Shown here in pieces: positions 11,601 to 17,596 of a stretch of 64,000 nucleotides of DNA. The stretch is from Candidatus Uhrbacteria bacterium (GTDB lineage Bacteria > Patescibacteriota > Patescibacteriia > 2-12-FULL-60-25). Numbering within the stretch: the first letter of the stretch is position 1; every line of letters begins with the position of its first letter. The DNA lies in contig JAIOPK010000019.1 in assembly GCA_021413945.1 (NCBI GenBank), positions 1 to 64,000 of the forward strand, in the 5' to 3' direction. Made by a program: the position numbers and the translations under genes. The notes under the pieces are model-generated. The model was not told the origin of the DNA. It made no database searches and saw only the letters and a list, made by a program, of their open reading frames with translations.

Positions 11601-12522
11601 CCGCGGTATTCGCGTCGGTGAAACCTATACAGCCTCGGACGGTACGTTCACTTTCTCAAGCATCAACCGCGTTTCCGCGTGTTCGCAATACCGTATCGTC
11701 GTCGACTTCTATCAGGATAATCCATGTACCGGAAATACGGGCCGTCCAAGCCCGGGCTGTAATGGTCAAGTGTGGCCGGCAGGACTCGCAGCCCCCAATG
11801 AAGCTAGTAACGGAGGCTACTGGCCCTTCGAATCTCAAACATTCGGCTACAACAACTTCCTGTCACGCGGTATCAACGACACAGGCGGAAATATTTTCCT
11901 TGCGCCGCGCGTTGCGCGTGATGAGACGCTTGTGATTGCAACGTGGAACGGAACTCTGCCGCCCGGAGCCTACACGGACGCCCATATCACACTTGCGCCG
12001 GCTGTACGTCCTCCGTCTGATGTCTATTGGGGTGGTCCAGGTAATCAAGACATCGACGGCACAGCCCCTCACGCCTACCTCGCCTGTTTCCACCCAGATG
12101 GATCGGTCGGTTGCGGATCATTCGAGATCGCTCCGGAAACGATTAAATACAAGCGCGGAACATGGGGGCTCACAGGCCGTTATGGCTACTACCTCGTCGA
12201 CTATTCAACGGGCGGTTCGCCGGTACAGTCCTATCGGTACTTTGACTACGTCTCGACAACCGTCCGTATTGTGACCGAGGATCGACTCTTTACCGTCAAA
12301 CCTGCGACGACCGTACCGACGGATAGCGGTTGCTCGGACGATACGGATGATCGCAAAGGAAAATATTGGCACGTCTTTTCCCAAGACGCGGGAAGCGGAG
12401 CTATCACGATTCCGGGAGCGGGTAAAGGCCTGATGCTGTGTGATGGATCCGATCAATACGGTGGCGGATTCGGGCTTCCGGCTGTACCGCTACCGGGTCC
12501 GATTCAAGGCGCAGGATTCTAA
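2683..12522 (+). CDS. Giant (3279 aa) surface protein: VirB2/TrbC-like anchor, IPT/TIG, Ig-like and Cys-rich repeats
   Basis: A signal peptide ends near residue 31 (VVHA/QVD). Two transmembrane helices follow (about 55-122) with the loop MTSGGNAEQVDRAKAMIRNA, then a Gly-rich hinge (about 125-152). The ectodomain holds at least three or four IPT/TIG-like units (about 429-515, 530-608, 615-710, 723-805), Ig-like units with N-x-R/M motifs, and two clusters of CGNG-x-I-x-x-GE-x-CD repeats (DUF4215/Myxococcus Cys-rich type; about 1360-1610 and 2425-2830). A carboxypeptidase-regulatory-like beta domain (about 2944-3010) lies near the C-terminus. A membrane-like WWKKMWVSF segment lies inside it near residue 1754. 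The many Cys residues imply disulfides outside the cell. It is coupled to the upstream gene by ATGA, and the next gene starts 3 nt after its stop. Adhesion or attachment is inferred, not shown. Confidence 0.8.
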   Translation: MIKLRSLALAILTALSLLTGSVAFIPTVVHAQVDAGLTEVGGVIGLSATDPRVIASRIINVSLSLLTIIMLGLIIYAGFLWMTSGGNAEQVDRAKAMIRNAIIGVVLILSSWAIATFVINALIGATGGGGGGGAGGGGPGGGGALPGGGGSTAFQVVSISPGGSVPIRNVQVRFILSRDIDGATANANIRVLRVSDSSVVAGSLAVAGQVATFTPSAPCPAPNDTRFCFDGDTEFRAEIASGLRSTTGQSIACGGFSPACQMGFTTGNLVDTADPTANITSPFNGQGVPADDFVTVSLNASDDAGVSFVELFAGPDLIGIGAAPGSSTLRDISADVSWDTAGLVSGPMSLRATAHDIDSNTGDSPIVSVMVRPQHCFNGVQDAAEGETGIDCDALATPESCGACPGGACTTGSMCASGVCTGGICVEQPIITRISPPDGRPGTMVTISGSNFGTSTGQIIFADGQVATAPAACAASGIRTWWPNQVVVAVPDAAIDGPIQIINAAGLNDISNDDRGPRIDPFDVNDVARPGLCAADPESGIVGSSLALIGTGLGGASDRVFFNDREISSFTSWADDRIVLNAPVITPASYAVTARSGGVFSNSVSYRITTPVVTAGPEIISLSPENGPIGEYVTLQGRNFGSEVGKVNFRRGASDIAIADTDFPAACSLAFWSNTAITVKVPRTIRAGLGDEPISPGTYQVEVERRDTARSNTLPFAVNTSPQRPGICAIQPIAGPVDTEVAIIGERFGGDGTASFAGSGATRVPAIVGAGAWSSSRVTTRVPTAAVTGQVNLTVAGQTSNAVNFAVRNCNEDASICSVAGSVCCRSGACSDASGVCPASSPTAMFAWRVSSGILPVNPRVIEECSADPASKPPSPSPWSDRNGGNNVCVNSDVYIRFNTPLNIPTVATNLLVRQCTAGGSTPCTTTTPVSAAAGYPQISVNDGQGFIRFRPAALWNGTSTYQVVLRTGIQSSTNVPMLENADDCGAGNAYCFTFTTRAAGALCEVGSITVVPAPHTMDDVEIDQAYNAVPRAADDACVVLRGDVYNWSWYAGESPTSLDGRASVTNNIVAGRVSENQIVTSHAETGSDPVRINASTIDAGRSVNGRGDLFISLVPPKIEAYGPNCDEACLNGAIWFRFNVPMEPRSVDTSNYLLQRCTNENCRTFDLRVDLTTAPVRLTTIPGAPSGAPLRYVVVEPTRPGAAPGSPPETLLERGRFYKFVVYSGEGSFMSRSGLPLTGLNDPQGFAWTFRVKDGENARCTVEAVSMAPGEKIESSVGERQTFTANPESGPTACNANGEPLIADTTFNWTIEQTPTVSKFVNASGNGLVDTNPLIGQGCNNRCTPRGSAGLDGRVASCGNSVIETTNPNYCRNAAGTAACATSGAGAVGCRTIHGDSCRLMTPGSRGSEECDGGAPSATCGSSCLWLPAVGAATCGNGTLDRGEQCDSAVCVRGSCAPGTVPGCTLDCQLLGSSEGGSVCGNGSIGDGEACDDGNTSNGDGCSSQCLHEGSNAVLALCGNRVIDPGETCDNVGGVFPAGCNTTTCLKNGTTACTSGANCCGNGIIDAAEDCDGGQGCSNRCLVEGSSAEYDTPSFCGDGVTGPGEISACESAAGDSLPDATQLAEIVGDTIPDASGLMMSTVRATYDEKIGNASYGLQCGFTLESDCPAGTGLDDHGCCAARPSITSQYPPSLPAGVGICRNALITAEFNTRMADATVTANFVVAERVSGAAATCPAGTTTTVMQIDTSGMPWWKKMWVSFLSIFDAQPALADVYCVGNVRGRLNIDSSSTSTGSVATFTLERALKADTEYRITFKGDGDLLDNPGVREGIRSARGVVSDGSIVWSFRTGARICTVSSVDIRDLDTEHPNLYVAPVETHAYVAAPIALQDGRSVPLSTVAEYDWTWDLWNTSADTILGVTASAEPNRASGVSRNKNGAAYVSAGIRITRDEVTVPSTTDRVIRGSELATVLLCENPWPARADAPFSDSDGSRTIPATFVGGPFYNFSTLYCRDKNQPGLGGDLPAMSVVGVAPSPIDVGLGILRQYLFTFNEPSLRGDGIGIRIATNPLHQSPSAWYASKGFSGSPKAITVDGYEAVQDGNTVYIGAVNTTGLASGDIYPNIYVISRNPDAQAETIDIFDQMVANFVLNVNLQEDSQNACVYALDEAPHFSGDSFRGADGRSVACTADWECLNQNRNLRCASFKTKMQRDIKRIADFQRMTSALEATKTRTSKYPQLQTGSFLQTMSNSRWPSWQGAFTAEVGTTPPADPVNRFLTCGVCATGGSPCMDNADCAAGVSCNTRPGAVYDGIETSTCWNPTSRNFVCPRYNDANPASVSRIYQYRALNAGARYELSTELEGPSADRYRPRLLEEIKRCTNIDSVCNIASDCTVPGPGGAPLSTGSCVATGGKWIYAGICDGSTYGSDTVCGNGVIGPGETCEVGDTRPAVCTTPGSLVPNNGTTLQVCDLCTSFVNSPSSICVANALCGNGRIDRNQCLGGSGFRYGQACNTPGSLEECRDPRDTGAPTGIICTALATTETCDDGALNGTYGRCNRSCTGFDAFCGDGRLSPGETCDQGAANGSYCAPGTACSPATTCSIDCRGPAPYCGDADISAPNETCDGNSQTSNKALCINGPNLHEPCDSDADCGVLPGGSAATCGGSGGAALLACTGTLGLCSNGGPCTDDGDCDRPGPPRDVGTCVQYPTQRSRSCKSGAIVDACHWNDWTACQPIGSCGDGRIDPAEECDDGNRNSNDICTNLCKRNICGDAAINVGVEECDNGARNGTLSCDADYGSTCVSCSATCRQVASSGGFCGNAIKEGPEQCDRSDYGTSTPTCRELGYDYARDVSCAHYGFMRNTRTNAIECIGETAFSCRFSLSTESVWTEASLTPRAFPVLEANQICMLNQELCMLGTLCATPHPPRQDSITCNSGCGFTGCARCGEEEGDGVISAQVLDAIYSNQPVPNARVTLYSRGIRVGETYTASDGTFTFSSINRVSACSQYRIVVDFYQDNPCTGNTGRPSPGCNGQVWPAGLAAPNEASNGGYWPFESQTFGYNNFLSRGINDTGGNIFLAPRVARDETLVIATWNGTLPPGAYTDAHITLAPAVRPPSDVYWGGPGNQDIDGTAPHAYLACFHPDGSVGCGSFEIAPETIKYKRGTWGLTGRYGYYLVDYSTGGSPVQSYRYFDYVSTTVRIVTEDRLFTVKPATTVPTDSGCSDDTDDRKGKYWHVFSQDAGSGAITIPGAGKGLMLCDGSDQYGGGFGLPAVPLPGPIQGAGF

Positions 12523-12525
12523 TCT

Positions 12526-13254
12526 ATGGAACGAAAACAACTCATCATTATCGGTTCGGTGGTCGGTAGCATTGCCGTCGTCGCTCTTGTCGCGCTCATC
12601 ATCATGTTGCGCATTCGAGCTACGGCCGACCTCCAGCCGATCACCACCGTAAACACGCCAGCAGGTCCCGCGGTTCAGGTTCCTGTAGGGAATACGCAGA
12701 CGACGCCGGAACGCGAGCGTTTAGCCGCGCAGGAACTCGATATGCTCGCGGCAAGACCAAAAGATACGGATGGAGATGGCTTGAGCGATGATGAGGAAGT
12801 CCAACTTGGGACGAATATCAATGACGGCGATACGGATGATGATGGAAGTAGCGATTGGGAAGAAGTGAAGACGTTGAAGACGGATCCCACGAAGCCTGAT
12901 ACGGGAGTTCTCGAAAAAAGAATTGCGGATCAAAAACAGCGCCTCTCGACCGTCTCGTCGACAAGGCCCGAGCCGACGGTAACCACTCCCGTTGCACCCA
13001 CAACACCTACGGCAAGTCCCGACGCCGACGCCGACGGCCTCACCGCCGAACAAGAAGCCAATCTCGGAACCGACCCCAACAACGCCGACACAGACGGCGA
13101 CGGTCTCACAGATCGCCAAGAAGTAGAGACCTACAAAACCGATCCCCTTAAGGCTGATTCCGACAATGACACATTCAAAGACGGCGCCGAGGTGCAAGCA
13201 GGGTATAATCCACTAGGTCCAGGCAAATGCGCCCGCACAACCTGTATTCCGTAA
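12526..13254 (+). CDS. Membrane-anchored protein with thrombospondin type 3-like calcium repeats
   Basis: This 242-residue protein has one N-terminal transmembrane helix (about residues 6-28). A Thr/Pro-rich linker then joins two blocks of DxDGDGLxDxxE repeats (about 79-125 and 170-225). Such Asp-rich loops bind calcium in TSP3 and dockerin-like families. It ends with GYNPLGPGKCARTTC, a motif echoed by the next gene. It lies 3 nt after the giant gene and 8 nt before the next, so it is part of the same operon. It is likely an extracellular calcium-stabilised stalk. Its exact role is unknown. Confidence 0.75.
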   Translation: MERKQLIIIGSVVGSIAVVALVALIIMLRIRATADLQPITTVNTPAGPAVQVPVGNTQTTPERERLAAQELDMLAARPKDTDGDGLSDDEEVQLGTNINDGDTDDDGSSDWEEVKTLKTDPTKPDTGVLEKRIADQKQRLSTVSSTRPEPTVTTPVAPTTPTASPDADADGLTAEQEANLGTDPNNADTDGDGLTDRQEVETYKTDPLKADSDNDTFKDGAEVQAGYNPLGPGKCARTTCIP

Positions 13255-13262
13255 ACTGAATT

Positions 13263-14081
13263 ATGAACCCTCCACCAAATCTCCCCTTTGAACCGCTCAC
13301 ACCTCCGCCCACGCAGGGGAGTGTTCCCGTTCCGCCACCGACGCCTCCGGCACCGCTTCCTGCTCCGGCTCCGCTCAAGCCCTCTGCACCGTCCGCCAAA
13401 GAGCCGGAGGATATCTTCTCGGACATGGAAAAACCCGGAGGCGGTGGAATGGGTTCGCGTCCGTTCGCGACTGCCATGCCGGAAATCTCGCATCAGGCTT
13501 CCTATGGAAAAATCATCGCGATCGTCGTGATCGTGTTCCTTGTGGTCGCCTCATCCGCTTCAGCCTTCTGGTGGTTTGTCATCCGCACACCGGCTCCTGT
13601 AGCACCGGCCATCGTCGCACCGACGCCGAGACCAACACCGACCCCTCCGCCAACTCCAACACCGATACCAGTGGATACGGAGACGCCGGAACCAGCAACG
13701 GCAACCACTACGACGACCACGCCGGCTTCGCTTCCGACTCCGGTAACAACGCCGCCCGATGGCGTAACCATCCCGTTGCCAACGCCCGTGACCAATGAAC
13801 CATTCCCGGTCGATGAAGCGCCAACGACAACTCCGCCCATCGAGGCTGACACGGACAAGGACGGATTATCGGATCGACGAGAAGCCGAGCTCGGCCTCGA
13901 TCCGAACAATGCCGACTCCGACGGAGACGGCGTCAGTGATGGCGATGAAGTGATGAAGTATGGTACGAATCCTTTGAACCGCGATACAGATCGAGACACC
14001 TACGAGGACGGAATGGAAATTAAGGGCGGGTTCAATCCGCGCGGTGAAGGAAAGTGTTCCAAGCCGGACTGTACACTCTAA
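13263..14081 (+). CDS. Proline-rich membrane protein with TSP3-like calcium repeat
   Basis: The 272 residues start with a Pro-rich cytoplasmic-type region (1-75). A single transmembrane helix follows (about 82-103), then a Pro/Thr-rich linker and a C-terminal block of DTDKDGLSDRREAELG-type repeats (about 198-260). The C-terminus GGFNPRGEGKCSKPDC matches the ending of the preceding paralogue. The start ATG lies 8 nt after the previous stop. The long Pro-rich N-terminus may bind a cytoplasmic partner; that is inference. No enzymatic motif is seen. Confidence 0.7.
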   Translation: MNPPPNLPFEPLTPPPTQGSVPVPPPTPPAPLPAPAPLKPSAPSAKEPEDIFSDMEKPGGGGMGSRPFATAMPEISHQASYGKIIAIVVIVFLVVASSASAFWWFVIRTPAPVAPAIVAPTPRPTPTPPPTPTPIPVDTETPEPATATTTTTTPASLPTPVTTPPDGVTIPLPTPVTNEPFPVDEAPTTTPPIEADTDKDGLSDRREAELGLDPNNADSDGDGVSDGDEVMKYGTNPLNRDTDRDTYEDGMEIKGGFNPRGEGKCSKPDCTL

Positions 14082-14085
14082 AATT

Positions 14086-15405
14086 ATGTTGCCCCCTCCA
14101 CCACCAGGCGCTCCCGTACAACCGCCGACAGGATCCGGCCCGACCAATGTCGGACCGGAGATTGTCGTGATTCCGGAAAAATACTACGGCGTGGCGTTGA
14201 AAATGGAGGGGAAGACGCAGGCGGAGATGGCGGCACCCGTCGCGCCAAAACCCGTCGCCCCGCTACCGCCAAAAGTCCCCATGCCGGGTCCGCTTCCAAA
14301 GCGCCCGATCTGGCCCTTCGTTCTATTGATTATTGTTTTATTGCTCTTGGTCGCGGGCGGCTTTGTCTGGTTCAACCGCGAATTGTTATTCAAGAAACCC
14401 ACGCCGACGCCTGTCACGCCGCCTGTAGTCGTTCGTACGCCGCCTAATGCCGCTTCCAACCTCACGGCGTCATTTGCAAGCGGAACAACGGCCGTGTCTT
14501 TGGCATGGATCGATTCCGCCGGCGATGAAACGGGATACAGATTGGAACGCCGCGAAACGGGAGGTACATATGTTCCGGTGACCAACCTTCCGTCCAATAG
14601 CACAAGCTTCCTCGATGTCAGCGTCCAAGGAGGTCGTTCCTATTCCTACCGCGTCACAGCCATCGGCGCGGGAGGGGAGTCGCAGCCTTCCAACGAAGCG
14701 ACGGTCAGCGTCGACTTAGCTGCGCCGGCTCCCGTTGTACCGGTCTTGCCTCCGGGCGGACTCGACTCCGATTCCGACGGCTTGTCCGACGTTGAAGAAA
14801 CAGTATTTGGCACCGATTCCCGCGTTCCCGATACAGATCGCGACGGTTTCCTCGACGGTAATGAAGTCTTTCATCTCTATAATCCGGCCGCCACGGCCCC
14901 GGTCCGCTTAGTTGATTCCGGCCTCGTGACCCCGCTCGTCGCTCCGGCAGGCTGGTCGATCTACGTACCAAAAGGCTGGACATTCACCCTCGATGCCGCC
15001 GATGGCTCAAAGGCGACGATACGCTCGGGTCAGGGAGAGGTATTCCGCGTAGAACTTGTCGACAACGCCCAGCACTTGGCATTGCTCGAATGGTATTTGG
15101 CAGCCAACCCGGGAATCCCGTCTACTTCAGCACGCGCCATCACGACCAAGGGCGGGCTTGAAGGTCTCCTCGGTGCCGACCGCCTCGACGCGTTCTTTGC
15201 CTGGGATGGCAAGGTCTTCAAGATCGTCTACGACAATGGCACCAAACCATTTATCAATTTCCGCACAAGCTTTGAAATGATACTGAACTCCCTGCGATTA
15301 AGCGGCGCTCCGGTTTTAAGTCCTGAAGTCGTAAACGCGACGCTTCAAGGTCCGGGAGACTTCATTTCAACGACTTCGTCCGCAACGACGACACAGACCC
15401 CATGA
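14086..15405 (+). CDS. Membrane protein with fibronectin type III-like and TSP3-like domains
   Basis: I choose the ATG at 14086, 4 nt after the previous stop, rather than an in-frame ATG at 14044 inside the upstream gene; this gives 439 residues. The order is a Pro-rich N-terminus, a transmembrane helix (about 79-100, FVLLIIVLLLLVAGGFVWF), an FN3-like domain (about 120-210, with AVSLAWIDSAGDETGYRLER), an Asp-rich TSP3 unit (about 225-260), and a C-terminal alpha/beta domain of about 140 residues that I do not recognise. It overlaps ybeY by 4 nt. It completes the five-gene surface-protein block. Confidence 0.7.
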   Translation: MLPPPPPGAPVQPPTGSGPTNVGPEIVVIPEKYYGVALKMEGKTQAEMAAPVAPKPVAPLPPKVPMPGPLPKRPIWPFVLLIIVLLLLVAGGFVWFNRELLFKKPTPTPVTPPVVVRTPPNAASNLTASFASGTTAVSLAWIDSAGDETGYRLERRETGGTYVPVTNLPSNSTSFLDVSVQGGRSYSYRVTAIGAGGESQPSNEATVSVDLAAPAPVVPVLPPGGLDSDSDGLSDVEETVFGTDSRVPDTDRDGFLDGNEVFHLYNPAATAPVRLVDSGLVTPLVAPAGWSIYVPKGWTFTLDAADGSKATIRSGQGEVFRVELVDNAQHLALLEWYLAANPGIPSTSARAITTKGGLEGLLGADRLDAFFAWDGKVFKIVYDNGTKPFINFRTSFEMILNSLRLSGAPVLSPEVVNATLQGPGDFISTTSSATTTQTP

Positions 15406-15848
15406 TCGTGCTTGAGCTCGCAACCAAACTGCCCGCCATACTCGGGCCGGCAGACATCCGGAAGCTCGAGCGCGAGCTTCCTCGCGTTTTGCGTTCGCGT
15501 TCCAAAAAAGTCGCAAGCTTGTCTTTCGTAACAGAATCGGCCATGCGCAAATTGAATCGCGTCTATCGCCAATGCGACAAACCGACAGATGTCCTGTCTT
15601 TTGAACCTGACCCATCGTCACGCAAGGCGGGGGAAGAGGGCAAGTCGTACTTGGGAGACATCGTCGTCTGTGTACCGTATGCAAAACGCGAAGCCGCCCG
15701 CCGCGGAATGACGCTGCGCGAGGAATTATTGCGGCTCATCGCCCATGGGGCTCTCCATTTGTCCGGCTACGACCACGCGACGGCCAAACAAGAGGAAAAA
15801 ATGTTCGGCTTGCAAGAGCGCGTCGTGGACGCGATCATATCCGTATGA
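15402..15848 (+). CDS. ybeY: Endoribonuclease YbeY
   Basis: This 148-residue metalloprotein matches YbeY (UPF0054), which acts in 16S rRNA 3'-end maturation and ribosome quality control. The zinc-binding signature HGALHLSGYDH is intact at about residues 115-125, and the family motif LNRVYRQCDKPTDVLSFE precedes it. It overlaps the upstream surface-protein gene and the downstream dgkA by ATGA, so a housekeeping RNase is translated from the same message as surface proteins and ftsA. The start is fixed by the overlap. Confidence 0.95.
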   Translation: MIVLELATKLPAILGPADIRKLERELPRVLRSRSKKVASLSFVTESAMRKLNRVYRQCDKPTDVLSFEPDPSSRKAGEEGKSYLGDIVVCVPYAKREAARRGMTLREELLRLIAHGALHLSGYDHATAKQEEKMFGLQERVVDAIISV

Positions 15849-16219
15849 GTGTCTTCTCATCACTGGCCCGAAGTTTTGGCCATGCCTTCCGGGGCCTCAC
15901 CCTCGCCTTCAAAAGCGAGCGCAGTTTCCGTCTCCAAGTACTCGCCGCATTCGTCGTTTTAGTCGTCATCATCGTGTTACCGCTTGAGTTATGGGAGCGC
16001 GCGATTCTTTTGCTTGTGACGATGTTCGTCCTAGTGCTAGAATTGCTCAACAGCAGTTTGGAACGTCTCGTCGACCTGGCAAAGCCAAGACTTCACGCTT
16101 ACGCCGGCGATATCAAGGATTTGATGGCCGGAAGCGTGCTCGTCGCCGCGATATTTGCCTTGGTCCTCGGTTTATTGATTCTCGGTCCTAAATTTGTCGA
16201 TCTCGCCATGCGCTTATGA
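15845..16219 (+). CDS. dgkA: Diacylglycerol/undecaprenol kinase
   Basis: This 124-residue membrane protein has three predicted helices, the layout of the DgkA family. The active-site segment ELLNSSLERLVDL corresponds to the family's E-x-N-T-A-x-E-x-x-V-D motif, and GDIKDLMAGSVLVAA matches the second conserved block. Gram-positive-type members phosphorylate undecaprenol to recycle the lipid carrier for cell-wall synthesis, which suits a location between ybeY and ftsA. Lipid versus undecaprenol specificity cannot be decided from sequence. ATGA overlaps exist at both ends. Confidence 0.9.
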   Translation: MSVFSSLARSFGHAFRGLTLAFKSERSFRLQVLAAFVVLVVIIVLPLELWERAILLLVTMFVLVLELLNSSLERLVDLAKPRLHAYAGDIKDLMAGSVLVAAIFALVLGLLILGPKFVDLAMRL

Positions 16220-17481
16220 GAGACCGCATCCTCGCCGGCATCGATCTTGGAAGCTCCGCCATCCGTTTGGCGGTAGGCCAAGTTGTGGTTGGCCAGGATA
16301 AGCGCGAGACGATCAACTTGATCGGCGCGGTTGAGGTTCCTTCGTCTGGCATCTCGAGGGGTGCCATCAGGTCGCTTGATGATGCGACTGCTTCCGTTTC
16401 CGCGTGTCTCGACCGCGTCGAGCGCCAAATCGGCGTACCGATTAACGACGCGTATATCGGCATCGGGGGAGTGCATGTCCATGCCAAAACGGCCAAAGGC
16501 GTCGTCGGAGTCTCGCGCCCCGATTCGGAAATTCGCGAAGAAGACCAAACGCGCGTCATCGACATGGCCGCCGCCAACGCCAATCCGGCCAATTTTGAAA
16601 TACTCCATCGCATTCCCCAGCGTTTTACCGTCGACGATCAGCCAGGCGTTCGCAATCCCGTCGGCATGCAGGGCGTACGCCTCGAGGCGGAAGTCTGTTT
16701 GATCCAAGGTTTGTCGAGTCATGTTAAAAATCTGACGCAAGCCGTCATGCGTACCAATGTCGATATCAGCGGACTCGTCTTCTCGCCGCTCGCCGCCGCC
16801 GATGCTATCATTTCCGACCGCCAGCGCGAGCTCGGCGTCGTCCTCGTAAACATTGGCGCATCCACTACGTCCGTCGCCGTATTTGAGGACGGTGAATTGT
16901 TGCACGCCTCCGTCATTCCGATCGGCGCCGATCATGTGACGAACGATATCGCGATCGGTTTGCGCACATCTCTCGATGTCGCGGAAGCGGCCAAGCGAAC
17001 ATTTGTGAGCGCGGTGCCGGAAGCGGTGAACCAATATGACATGGTCGATCTGCGGGAGCTTGGCGCTCCGGAATCGGAACTCGTCAGCCCGCGCTTCATG
17101 TCGGAAATCGCGCAAGCTCGTGTCGAGGAATTATTTGAAAAAGTGGAACAGGAGCTCCGCAAGATTGAGCGCTCCGGTTTGCTACCGGCCGGTGCAATTT
17201 TGACGGGCGGAGGTTCCAAGCTGCGAGGCATGGTTGAGATGGCACGCACGACATTGCGATTGCCCGCCTCCCTGTCGCCCGCACCGCAGATCTCATCGCC
17301 GCTCGGAGAAGTTTTACATGACCCGGCATTTTCCACGGCCATCGGTTTGCTCATGTACGGTTTTGAAGACGAGCGCTCTCCATCCGGATCGGGCCGCATG
17401 GGCGGATTGCAGGCAGGGGACCAATGGTTGAAAAAAGCGACGAGTCCATTCAAGAAAATTTTCAAGTCTTTCATCCCGTAA
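16216..17481 (+). CDS. ftsA: Cell division protein FtsA
   Basis: This 421-residue actin-like ATPase tethers FtsZ to the membrane. The N-terminal phosphate loop GIDLGSSAIRLAVG, the SHS2 (1C) region (about 85-165, following IGVPINDAYIGIGG), the NIGASTTSVAVFEDG second phosphate loop and the ILTGGGSKLRGM motif are all visible. The C-terminus WLKKATSPFKKIFKSF is an amphipathic helix of the membrane-targeting kind. It overlaps dgkA by 4 nt and ends the long gene train. ftsZ follows after 115 nt with its own candidate promoter. Confidence 0.96.
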   Translation: MRDRILAGIDLGSSAIRLAVGQVVVGQDKRETINLIGAVEVPSSGISRGAIRSLDDATASVSACLDRVERQIGVPINDAYIGIGGVHVHAKTAKGVVGVSRPDSEIREEDQTRVIDMAAANANPANFEILHRIPQRFTVDDQPGVRNPVGMQGVRLEAEVCLIQGLSSHVKNLTQAVMRTNVDISGLVFSPLAAADAIISDRQRELGVVLVNIGASTTSVAVFEDGELLHASVIPIGADHVTNDIAIGLRTSLDVAEAAKRTFVSAVPEAVNQYDMVDLRELGAPESELVSPRFMSEIAQARVEELFEKVEQELRKIERSGLLPAGAILTGGGSKLRGMVEMARTTLRLPASLSPAPQISSPLGEVLHDPAFSTAIGLLMYGFEDERSPSGSGRMGGLQAGDQWLKKATSPFKKIFKSFIP

Positions 17482-17502
17482 GCCACCCTTGACCATTTTT
17501 GC

Positions 17503-17531
17503 TTGCCCCCCATATGCGGTGGGCGTATTGT
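17503..17531 (+). promoter_or_regulatory. Candidate ftsZ promoter with dyad spacer
   Basis: TTGCCC (17503-17508) and TATTGT (17526-17531) are 17 nt apart. The spacer holds an imperfect inverted repeat centred on CATATG. The predicted start near 17538 gives a 59-nt leader to ftsZ. Another reading is TTGACC at 17489 with TATGCG. Confidence 0.35.
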
Positions 17532-17596
17532 CTTTTGGTAAAGAACATTTTTCGTGTCAATGAAGGGCAAATTGAACCATCGATGTACTCAAATAT

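Noticed and set aside
797-12522. A frameshift splitting one ancestral gene into the 629- and 3279-residue genes
   Set aside because: The second gene has its own signal peptide and helix pair right after an ATGA overlap, so they are two full genes, not halves of one.
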